From assembly GCA_950097015.1 (NCBI GenBank), contig CATNEN010000041.1, positions 496,001 through 560,000 of the forward strand: DNA of 64,000 nucleotides, given 5' to 3'. The stretch is from Macrostomum hystrix (Eukaryota > Platyhelminthes > Macrostomidae). Position 1 is the first letter of the stretch, and the number at the start of each line of letters is the position of its first letter. Of the stretch, positions 39,079-49,161 are shown in pieces. The notes beneath the pieces were generated by a model that saw only the letters and a list, made by a program, of their open reading frames with translations, was not told the DNA's origin and made no database searches. The position numbers and the translations under genes were made by a program.

Positions 39079-40277
39079 TCAGGGCCTCGGGCCGACCCTG
39101 TTGAACAGCAGATCCTTGATGAGCAGGCCGGACAGGGCGCTGAGCTCCTCGGTGACCAGCCGGCCAGTGTCCCTGGCCAGCTTCGCCACCCGGTCGTCAG
39201 AGTCCAGCGCGTCCAAGAGAGCGGACTGGCGGCCCATGCCGGCCTCTGCCTGCTCGAGTTTGTCTGCCAGGTCGCGCGACTGGGACAGCAGGTAGTCAGA
39301 CTGGGAGAACAGAGTGTTGCTGCTCAGGGTGCTCACCCAGTAGCGACTCCACAGCCGGTTGAGCAGGTGCGAGTCCAGGCTCGAGCGGAAGTATGAGACC
39401 TTGGGAAGATAAGCGGCTGTGTTCAATGCGAATCTGATCCCGCAAGCTTATGGGAACTGGACTGTCTCAGGGCCAATTACAAAGTTGAGCACACTTCTCA
39501 TGAGCACATGACTGCCATCAGTAGTAAAACCTGAGCAGGCACTGTTTTAAACTAGATCTAAAAGCCCTAACCCAATAAAAAGCGATCGGTGCCCACCTCG
39601 AGCGCGTAGTACTGCCGACAGTGCACGCCGAAGTCCTCGATCTTATTGAGCGGGATTGGCTGGTACTGGGACGGCGGCTCATCGGCCGGCTTGTAGCCCT
39701 GCGGGTAGGTGCGGAATGCGCCCAGCTCCACCCGGCCAGCCGAGATGGTCCTGACGTGGTCCACCACGATGGCCAGGTAGGGATCTTCGTACTGCTGATG
39801 CGTGGTCTGGGTGGTGACGTCGATACCGCTGAGCCAGCAGCCATAGCCGGGGTGGCTGTGGTACCAGCCGATCACATTGTCCAGCCGGCCGACTCGCCTG
39901 GAGTCCTCGTGGTAGGTGCACATGTACTCGTTGGCCTGAGCCTGCGCGTTAACGCGAGTCTCGGTGCCTTCTACCGGCAGTGCGAAGCTGTCGGTGACCA
40001 CCATGGTGTTGGGCAGGATGCGGCCCCGGATTATTCCCATCACTTCGTGCTTGGCGCCCGACTTGGCATGCATCAGCATCTTGATGAGTGCGGTCGCACT
40101 GATGCGCGCGTACTTGAAGTACGTGTGATCACGCGACCACGGAGCTCCCTGCACGAGCTTTTGGTGCTCCTCCGGGTTGATGCGGAAGATCTCGTCTGTG
40201 GGAGCCAGCTCTTTCACTTCGTTGCTAAGGAGAAAACGCTTGAGCGCCGCGTCCACGTTCGGAGCGCTGGTTGCCAT
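39079..40277 (-). CDS. COPS5: COP9 signalosome subunit 5 (JAB1), JAMM deneddylase
   Basis: Two exons, 39597-40277 (227 codons) and 39079-39399, together 333 residues, like other CSN5 proteins. The MPN+/JAMM zinc site is intact: EVMGIIRG supplies Glu, then [20 protein letters not shown] supplies His, His and Asp. [11 protein letters not shown] and the Ins-1-like [11 protein letters not shown] region are typical. The C-terminal helical part ([36 protein letters not shown]) mediates signalosome assembly. It removes NEDD8 from cullins in the nucleus and cytosol. The junction ALE|VSYF falls where the conserved sequence continues without a gap. No defects. Confidence 0.98.
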
Positions 40278-40919
40278 GGTTATTGAAGGCGCTGCAAAAG
40301 TTCAAATAAAGTAATGAAAGATTCTACACGCAAAAATTATTTCCTACGGGGAAATGAATTCAAATAAATAAACGATTAGACTGCTAATCTATCCTGTGGA
40401 GAACGGATCATAATATACTGCTAATCTATACTGTGGAAGAAGGGATTATAATGGACTGCTAATCTATCTCACAGGGGCTTTAATTTTACCCATCAAATTT
40501 TGTTCGCAAAATACATGAAAAATTTAAACTTTTGAGCTTTTAATACTCGAACACATCACGAAGCAGCGAATCTATCTATATTCCTGAAAAGCAATGCCTA
40601 AAATAAGGAATAACCAGCACTTCTTCGCAGCAGAACCATAATAACCTAACAGCAGCAACCACACACATCCAGTATTCTGACCAAAATAAATCTTTGAGTG
40701 AAAAACAGACCGGCTCCAGGGCACGAGTTCAATGGCTATGCTGCACACAATTAAAATATTAATTAGACCGAATTTTATTAACGGTATGGGCCTAATTTAG
40801 CATCAGGCTACTCATAGTAGACAACAATGGAACATATAAGACTGACAATATACTCTTAGTCGATGCATTACAAAAGCTTGCAAGAATTTTACAACAAATG
40901 AAAGAATTTCGCTGGGAGG
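40278..40919. other. Intergenic CSN5-BABAM2
   Basis: Likely CSN5 promoter side and BABAM2 3' UTR. A short imperfect direct repeat (GACTGCTAATCTAT) occurs three times at 40379-40466. No gene. Confidence 0.4.
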
Positions 40920-43900
40920 TCAAGCTGAGGACTGCCCAATGCTGTCCCGCTGAAACGAGGGTACAACGCTGAGCACGTAGGCCTCAAGCCGGTCGGCCAT
41001 TTCGCCAACCGTCCAGCGCGGCGAATAGGGCGGTGACTCGAAGCGCTTCTCGAAGGGCGCCCTGACGCCGGTCTTGCGGTGGTGATAGAGCGAGCGCAAG
41101 GTCAGCTGCCACGGCTGGTTGGGGTGGGGGAACTCGCGCGGCAGCTCCACGATCAGCAAAAAGTGGAAGTCGTGCAGCTCGAAGATGAAGCTGGCCCACA
41201 TGAAGTTCTCGGAGTCATACTCGACCAGGGCGCTGCGTGTCGGTTGTTTGAGGTAATTTGTTTGATGTCTGATGTTTGAAGTCGGTTGTTTGAAGGTCGG
41301 TTGTTTGAAGGTCGGTTGTTTGAAGGTCGGTTGTTTGAAGTCTGATGTTTGAGGTCGGTTGTTTGAGGTCTGATGTTTGAAGTCGGTTGTTTGAGGTCTG
41401 ATGTTTGAAGTCGGTTGTTTGAGGTCTGATGTTTGAAGTCGGTTGTTTGAGGTCTGATGTTTGAAGTCGGTTGTTTGAGGTCTGATGTTTGAAGTCGGTT
41501 GTTTGAGGTCTGATGTTTGAAGTCGGATATTTGGGGTCGGTTGTTTGAGGTCTGATGTTTGAGGTCGGTTGTTTGAGGTCGGTTGTTTGAGGTCTGATGT
41601 TTGAGGGCTGTTGTTTGAGGGCTGATGTTTGAAGTCTGATATTTGAGGTCGGTTGTTTGAGGTCTGATGTTTGAGGTCGGTTGTTTGTGGTCTGTTGTTT
41701 GAGGTCGGTTGTTTGAGGTCTGATGTTTGAAGTCGGTTGTTTGAGGTCGGTTGTTTGAGGTGGGTTGTTTGAGTCGAGTGCAAGCAGGGATATCCTCACA
41801 ATTAGAAGGTCAAGATAGAGATAATTAGCTAGTCCGATGGGTCACAGATGTACAGCCAGTGGCCGGGCCGCAGATTTTGTGCGGTGCATCCAAAGGCTGT
41901 GTACAGTTGTTTAGTCCATGGACTGGTGGCCACCAATCTAATAAAGAATTACCACTTAAGTCAACTCCAGTCAATACTTTTACAGCAGGATCAAATGAAG
42001 CCATGGCCAGTGGGGAATGGGCCTCTTGCTCAGGTCGTCTAGGACATAAACTATAGATTTCTCTGAATGATATTCGAACCCATGAACTCCAGCAATGATC
42101 TAAGTATTATAGTACACTTCAAGTTCAAATAATCTGAATGAGGGCATTTTTGTTGCAGGCAATTCATGGACTTTGAAGGTCACACGGGTATAGAAAGCAA
42201 CGAGTAAAGCAACAAGAAACGCATACAACATACTTCTGATGCCGCAGCAGCAGCATGTTGATCAGCTCCTCTCGCTTGCCGCAGCTGTTACTGATGCCTT
42301 GCAACTGCAGGAATATAAACAAAAACATTTTTTAAACCTCTGGATTATAAATTTTCGAACCCAATCCGGCCCAGGACCTTATCGAAGAGAAATTTAGCAG
42401 AAAACTAAATTCTAAGAAAAACCGATAGCGATCGAATAAGTCAAGATAAAAATAGTAGGCAAGCAGACACAACCTTCTCTTAAATCTACTGCTCTGCCTG
42501 TCAGCGATGGTCACATCAGCAGTTTGAAGCCAATCTGTGAAAGAATCCCAGCGATTTTGTGAAGCTTGGATTTTTACCAGACCGCAGTATTTGGGATGGA
42601 ATTTGCAGACTAATGGGATCAAACCCAGGCTTGAGTCCGAGACTCAAACTGTACTCACCCTCTGCTGGAGGTTTTCAAGCAGGCGAGCATAGTAAGCGGC
42701 GAGGCTGCCACAGCTGGCGTCGAAATCAGGGAACTTGATGCTGATCTGATAGTCCTGCAGAAGGCTGCAACGGGAGGGAGGAAGTGAGCGTGAGAGTTCA
42801 CGGCTTCTGAAGAGACAGCGAGAGTCAGATCCACAGCAAATGACACTGTGAGAGTCAGATCCACAGCTAATGACACTGTGAGAGTCAGATCCACAGCTGA
42901 TGACACTGTGAGAGTCAGATACACAGCTAATGACACTGTGAGAGTCAGATCCACAGCTAATGACACTGTGAGAGTCAGATCCACAGCTGATGACACTGTG
43001 AGAGTCAGATCCACAGCTAATGACACTGTGAGAGTCAGATCCACAGCTGATGACACTGTGAGAGTCAGATACACAGCTGATGAGACTGTGAGAGTCAGAT
43101 ACACAGCTGATGACACTGTGAGAGTCAGATCCACAGCTGATGACACTGTGAGAGTCAGATCCACAGCTGATGACACTGTGAGAGTCAGATCCACAGCTGA
43201 TGACACTGTGAGAGTCAGATACACAGCTAATGACACTGTGAGAGTCAGATACACAGCTAATGACACTGTGAGAGTCAGATCCACAGCTGATGACACTGTG
43301 AGAGTCAGATCCACAGCTGATGACACTGTGAGAGTCAGATACACAGCTAATGACACTGTGAGAGTCAGATCCACAGCTGTTGAGACTGTGAGAGTCAGAT
43401 ACACAGCTGTTGAGACTGTGAGAGTCAGATCCACAGCTGTTGAGACTGTGAGAGTCAGTTCCACAGCTGTTGAGACTGTGAGAGTCAGATACACAGCTGT
43501 TGAGACTGTGAGAGTCAGATCCACAGCTGTTGAGACTGTGAGAGTCAGATACACAGCTGCTGAGACTGTGAGAGTCAGATCCACAGCTGCTGAGACTGTG
43601 AGAGTCAGATCCACAGCTGTTGAGACTGTGAGAGTCAGATCCACAGCTGCTGAGACTGTGAGAGTCAGATACACAGCTGCTGAGACTGTGAGAGTCAGAT
43701 CCACAGCTGTTGAGACTGTGAGAGTCAGATCCACAGCTGCTGAGACTGTGAGAGTCAGATACACAGCTGCTGAGACTGTGAGAGTCAGATGCACAGCTGT
43801 TGAGACTGTGAGAGTCAGATGCACAGCTGCTGATCTGAGGTTAATTTGAGCCAGTACTCAGAGGTCCTGTGGCTTTGGCAGCCAGCCTATTAGACTAGGG

Positions 43901-44465
43901 TTCAGAGAGCCGGGCTTTCAGAGCCACTCACTTCTTCAGCGACGGTGTGAGTTTCAGTTCGGCTGGCACGCGGCGGCCGAGCCCCGAGTCGGGGAAGCGC
44001 AGCAGCAGCTGGGCGCACATCTCCTCGTCTGGGTAGCGGCTGAGAAGGGCCGCAGACAGGGCCGCGTATTCAAGGGGCAGTGTCACCTGGCGGGAAGAGG
44101 TTGAGATCAAAAATATAAAAAACAGCTCGTCACACATTCCCATCTCTACTTCAGCACCTGCAGGCTGACTCCGCCGGAGCCGGGCGCGCCATTAGCGAAG
44201 GCCTCCCAATGCAGGTCGCGGAACTCTTTGGCAGCCAGCAGGCCGGACAGCTGCTCAGCCAGGCGGCTGCCAGTCGGCACGGACTCAACCGCCCAACTGT
44301 TGACCTGCTTGAGCAGGTGGCTGAGGACCTGGGTGAGGTAGTCAGAGGGTCCGGTGGAGGCGGCCAGCACCAGGTCGTAGTCCACGCTGGGAACGAAGCC
44401 GCGCAACTCCTCGGAGGTGACGATCACATCCGGAAGGTCGTCCTCATCGCTGAGAATGACCTCGC
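40920..44465 (-). CDS. BABAM2: BRISC and BRCA1-A complex member 2 (BRE), 5' exons not found
   Basis: Exons 44158-44465, 43932-44086, 42659-42764, 42234-42304, 40920-41232 give 316 in-phase residues; the first visible exon begins with two bases of a split codon, so upstream exon(s) are missing. The C-terminal UEV-like domain is diagnostic: ALVEYDSENF, FHFLLIVELPREFP, QPWQLTLRSLYHH, PYSPRWTVGEMADRLEAYV. Upstream pieces include DLPDVIV and DYLTQVLSHLLKQVNSWAV. BABAM2 scaffolds the Lys63-specific deubiquitinase BRCC36 in the nuclear BRCA1-A and cytosolic BRISC complexes. Two introns consist mostly of minisatellites (14-bp and 30-bp). The first ~70 residues expected for the family may lie beyond 44.5 kb, possibly among the transposons; I could not find them. 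Confidence 0.85.
41239..41776. repeat. 14-bp minisatellite in last BABAM2 intron
   Basis: About 38 units alternating GGTCTGATGTTTGA and AGTCGGTTGTTTGA, i.e. a 28-bp dimer in the middle third and single-type runs at the left end. It ends only about seven bases from the 3' splice site of the last exon (41232/41233). Confidence 0.95.
41859..42115 (-). repeat. Possible tRNA-derived repeat in BABAM2 intron
   Basis: Minus strand carries a B-box-like GGGTTCGAATATC near 42080. Shares AGTCCATGGACTG with the region near 45015. Weak; other B-box-like sequences occur at about 42620 and 44900. Confidence 0.25.
42817..43832. repeat. 30-bp minisatellite in BABAM2 intron
   Basis: About 34 copies of a 30-bp unit containing GTGAGAGTCAGATCCACAGC. 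The array is split: units up to about 43375 mostly end TGATGACACT or TAATGACACT, units after it end TGTTGAGACT or TGCTGAGACT. Because 30 is divisible by three, both strands have open frames of over 330 residues; these are not genes since splice-confirmed exons flank the array. Confidence 0.96.
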
Positions 44466-46322
44466 CTGCCAGGAGCAACAGAAGGCTAGTTGCAAGTGTC
44501 AGAGGCATTATAAATATTGCAATTCTAGTAAAATCCTCTGTGAAATTGCCTTCGTGAAAATTCTTAGAAATCCGATTCCACTTTTATTCTTTTAATATCA
44601 CTTGTCTGTTTAATCTGCTAACTGTTTCTATTATAACAGATGTAGATTATGTGCTCACTTCATTTGCTTTTTCTCACAATAAAATTACATCTAACGTCTC
44701 AGTAACTAAGATGCAGTACTAAGAAAGTGATTGCTCAATGCAGTGCAGTTCCATCACGCCAACTCACAGTGTACAGTAGCACTGGCCCACGATATCTCCA
44801 TGGCCACGGCTGTTGTGTTTGGCGGAATCGGCCAGCCATGAGACCTCAATGGGAAATAAAAATAATTATGGAAGCCACTGTCAATACATGTTTTTCGATG
44901 GAGCCTGTAGCGCAGTCAGAGGTCAGCACTTCTGATTTCTGACCAACAGGTAAAGATGTAAAATGTTTACCAGCATTTGCTGGGGTACAAATTGTGGTGG
45001 GTGTGGCACAGTCCATGGACTGAAGAGCTTGTACAAGGCATTAATAACATGGCTGTTGGGTTGGGTGTACAACACAATGAGAAACCAACTAGTAGTGAAC
45101 TATCTTGAATGTACTTTGTGGATCCCTAAGTGCACCACACATCCACACATACTTCAATGAGAAGGAACCTGGGTTAGGCCCTATTTCACACATTTTAGAG
45201 ACATGCAGTTTGTCTTGCATTTTGTAAGGAAATCCTCTAGCACCAGCTTCACCCCATCAATATTTTTGGCCATATAATATATTGGATCACTCATCACTAT
45301 GGTCAATGCAGTGTTTTGAAAAGCTAGACAAGTGCTAGGTGATGGAGTTTAAATTGTTACAAAAGTTTGTGCAATTGCATTATAATAAAGTGCCTAGTTT
45401 TGACAGAAGAAATGTATAAGCTATTTTCATTGAAATAGCTTATATGCATGTTAGAACAAACCTTTTGTTTCATTTTAAAAATTTTAATACTAAAACTAAT
45501 TATTTATGTTAAAGATATTATTACAATTGAATATGGAAAAATGTTTTAATGCCTATTTTCTAAATATTAAACAACTTTTTTCTAAATGCAGAGTCTATGT
45601 AGCTATCTATAGCTGTATGTCTATGGCTTTTTCTTATGTGGCATCATACATGCGCAACACCCGGCCGACCCGGCCGGGTGAAACGAGGGCCAAGCAAGGT
45701 AAGTCGCAAAAACCAACTGACCAAGCGCAAAAAAATCAAAGGGGGGACCAAGGGACAAAAAAGGAAGGCGTGAAGAAAAGGAAAAAAGGAGAGAAAAAGA
45801 GAGCAAATGAGAGCAAACTAAGTCGCAAATAGAGCAATGAAACAAACTAAGTCGTAAATAGAGCAAAAACTAAGTCGCACGGCCGGCTAAGATTTGGGAG
45901 GTTGCGCATGTATGTGTGGCATTGGCTGTAATAGCACCCATTTCTGTTTTTGTTGATACATTTAAAAGTGAGACATCAGCTAGGTATTAACCCTTTAGCA
46001 TTTGAATTTAGCACTGATTGCTGAAGCATATAGAATACCACAAAGAACACATTATGATACACAAAAAACTATTTACTACTTATCATCATTTATGATAAAT
46101 TATCTTCATAATTATCATACTGTTAAAATTAGTTTCACAAACTTTTGGTTTTGTTATTAAAACTGGATTAGCCAGTGCCTGATTGTTCAATTCACTAACA
46201 ATTATCATTTCCAAAAATGAGAAGTTTCTAATCTTTACTTTGAATTGAAATATATGGGCTTTTTGGCATAGTTTTAAATCGATGTAAGAAAGAAAATGTC
46301 ATATAACATTTAAACAACAGCA
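44466..46322. other. Upstream of visible BABAM2 exons
   Basis: No exon identified. About 44720-45170 looks like an old interspersed repeat with a tRNA-like A box (TGTAGCGCAGTCAGAGG at about 44908). A GC-rich palindrome CCCGGCCGACCCGGCCGGG occurs at 45660-45678. Confidence 0.3.
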
Positions 46323-46330
46323 AACTTATT

Positions 46331-47839
46331 GGCAATATTTTACTTCCGTTCGTTAAATTATTTTTTCTTTTGAAAATAACAGCTGATGACAAATAAACGT
46401 GTTTAACGGTGTTTAAAGGTAAAGACGGTCAGGAGTGTGGTCAGTAATTATGAAATGGTTAAATTAAATTTGATTTATTTTGTATTATACTCTGAGTTTG
46501 AAAGACTTGTGCTGACGTGGCTGATGTGGCTGATATGTCTATGGTAAAATTGTCAACCCCCGGGGTATAGGACAGGGGGGCTGTGGAGCAGAAATATTTT
46601 TGCTGGAGACTCAAGTTTTCAAGTTTCACTTGTATTCTTCAAGAGCATTCACTATGGCTGGACGACCTGCAGCCCCATTGGCATTTATGCCACTGGATCA
46701 TGTGAATGATGCTGCCGAGCTGTTGAACCTAACGGTCCAGAATTTCAGCATCCGAGACATGTGCATGGCTACTGCTGACGTCCAGGCAACCCTGCGCTGG
46801 CTGGTCCGGTATGGGCTGCTCGCCAACACGATGCAGTGCAATCGTTGCAACGTCGAGATGCGAGTGCAGCGTCGGGAGGGTGACCGGTTCATGGATGGCT
46901 GCTGTTGGAGCTGCCGGATCTGCCACGCCCAGGTATCTGTCTGAAAGGGCTCATTCTGGGAAGGATCCCACTGCACTCTGTCCCAACTGGTCGAGCTGGC
47001 ATACTACTGGTCCATGGGACAACCATCCGCTACCATCCGAGACCAGTGCGACCTGTCCGGCAAGACCGTGGTCGACTGGCAGCAGTTTCTGCGGGACATT
47101 TGCCAACAGTTCCTCCTCGACCATCCCATCCAGCTTGGTGGCCCTGGCGTCGTAGTTGAGGTAGACAAGTCAAAATTCATGCATCGAAAGTACCACCGTG
47201 GAGCCTGGAGGGAGGGCCACTGGGTGCTCGGGATGGTCGAGCGAGGAACTGGGAACTGCATGATGGCCATTGTGGAGGATAGGTCGGCGGCTACCCTGAT
47301 GCCCATCCTGCAGCAACACATTCTGCCTGGGACCCGGATCCTGACCGACGGGTGGCTGGCGTACGCCGGCCTGCAGAATCACGTGTATGTCAACCACCGG
47401 CTCCACTTTGTCGACCCAGCCGATCCTACTGTCCACACGAACACGATCGAGGGCACGTGGGCCCATGCGAAGGCCAAGCTGCGGCAAATGCACGGCACAA
47501 GTGAGGCGCTGTTTGAGAGCCACCTCGAGGAGTTTTTGTGGCGCCGGCTGTATCCACACAACAGCTTCGGTGCCATCCTGTACTGGATCCGCCACTACTA
47601 TCCAGTTTGAGTCCGAGATGACAGCACGAGATGTTGAGATAAGATGAGAACATGAGAGATGACTCCTGACGGTTTCAGAACTGTTTCAGCTTCTGTTTCA
47701 GAACTCCTACCATTTCAAAAATCCTACCGTGTTACCGTTAATTGTTGTTACTGTTAAACACCGTTAAACACGTTTATTTGTCGTCAGCTGTTATTTTCAA
47801 AAGAAAAAATAATTTAACAAACGGAAGTAAAAGATTGCC
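46331..47839 (+). mobile_element. Merlin (IS1016/ISXO2-type) transposon, full length
   Basis: Perfect 8-bp target duplication AACTTATT at 46323-46330 and 47840-47847, the size Merlin elements make. Terminal inverted repeats of about 86 bp start GGCAATATTTTACTTCCG on the left and differ from the right end at about three positions. Length 1509 bp. It carries one transposase frame (next entry). High TIR identity indicates recent insertion. Confidence 0.93.
46654..47610 (+). pseudogene. Merlin transposase with a single in-frame stop
   Basis: One frame from ATG 46654 (46600 is an alternative) to TGA 47608-47610, about 318 codons, interrupted only by TGA at 46942-46944. The N-terminus has a zinc ribbon (MQCNRCNVEM and CWSCRICHAQ). 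The interruption is followed directly by KGSFWEGS and LVELAYYWS, conserved in ISXO2-like proteins. The DDE triad is VVEVDKSKF (Asp), ILTDGWLAY (Asp) and NTIEGTWAHAK (Glu), all present. CGA to TGA would explain the stop. Everything else is intact, so the copy is barely dead, unless the stop is read through. Confidence 0.9.
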
Positions 47840-47847
47840 AACTTATT

Positions 47848-48924
47848 TTTCCCACATTAGATAATTTAATACTAGGACTAGGTTTGCAAAAATGGAAGAT
47901 AAATGGAATATCCTTTCAGGTTAGTTCTAAAGACTCCAAAATGACCAATATTGCTATATGTGTAATTAGGATGTACAAAAAATCTTAGATTATTCATATA
48001 AAAAATAAATTGTTAGTAATTAACAAGTTACTTAACACAGTTTATTTTAACTTAGGGAAATTCCCAATGTGAAATTCTCTAATTTGGAATTCCCAAATCA
48101 AAAGAAACTTACATTGAATCTCTTTTCGAGTCTCCGACCTCATATAATGCTTTTCCAAACTTAAAGTAGTGTAAACCTTCAACTCTGGATTTTGAAATCG
48201 CTGTCTTGTAGTTGTTCAGAAACTTCTCCATTAATAAAAATGTTAGAAGTTGATGCTAAAACAGTAGACCAAGGAAACGAGTTATATTTTGTGCACCAGT
48301 GCTTTGTATTTTACTAGTCACATAGGGCTACTAATTTACGACTTGACCTATTGACAGAAATTGTCTGCAAACCGAGACGAGACATTCGTGAATAAGTTAT
48401 ACTTTAATAGTAGTTTCATAGAAAGAAAGGATTTAAAAATATTTGCGGTATTTTAACGTACAATGATCACGTTGTGCCATAATTTTTAAGAAGGAGTTGA
48501 AAGGTCGAAGCAACATTTTTTACCAAAAGCAGAATTCACAGAAAATGGATTATTTTCTGTGTCACAATTATTCTTTTTGCAGAAAAAAAAGTATGCAAAT
48601 ACTACGAAAGCTGTACAAAGTCGGGCTTTGAGTAGCTAAAACTGTATAGAATTGCTAATTGAGAGCCATTCAGACTGAAAATTATTTGGCCGGTGATGGG
48701 TGGAAATGGAGGCTATTCAGAGAAATTGCTAAGATCTTTTTGGCCCATTTTATACTGTACACACCCAAGTGAAACGCATGGATAATATGTTGGATTTAGA
48801 TTCAGTTGGCCTGGTCTGGTCTGGGTCTGAGTCTGTTAGTCTAGCTTCGGTTTTCTAGGTAGTTTTGGCAAACTACGCCCTGAAATGCGCTTGTAATGCC
48901 TTTTTTGCGTGCCGGAGGGCGCAT
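47848..48924. other. Spacer
   Basis: AT-rich, no supported gene. Confidence 0.3.
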
Positions 48925-49161
48925 TATATTATGCATTACCCTGCGATTGAAGGTGAAGACCTGAAAAAGTTAGCGCGGTATTTCAATCGACAGGACCCCC
49001 GCAGGCTGATGGAGGATGTCTATTTTAACGTCATTTACTATTTTGACAACCGTGGCCGAGAATGGCTGAGAGATTTGACCTTTGAGTCATTCTCTGAGAG
49101 ACAGCTGGCCAATGGTCGTATTCTCTGGTTCCAGAGGCCAGAGAACCCACAATTGTCCTAG
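48925..49161 (+). pseudogene. Tyrosine recombinase (Crypton-like) fragment
   Basis: Residues LKKLARYFNRQDPRRL, then VIYYFDNRGREWLRDL, match the centre of the longer recombinase frame at 57351 position by position (LARLSAYFNRSTPLRL, TAYYFETRGREWLRGL). The Arg in RGREW is the likely first catalytic Arg of the domain. The frame stops 25 residues later and no HxxR...Y part follows, so this is a fragment. Confidence 0.65.

Noticed and set aside
42655..43849. Open frames of 333 and 389 residues on opposite strands
   Set aside because: Both are translations of the 30-bp array; real BABAM2 exons with splice sites lie on both sides.
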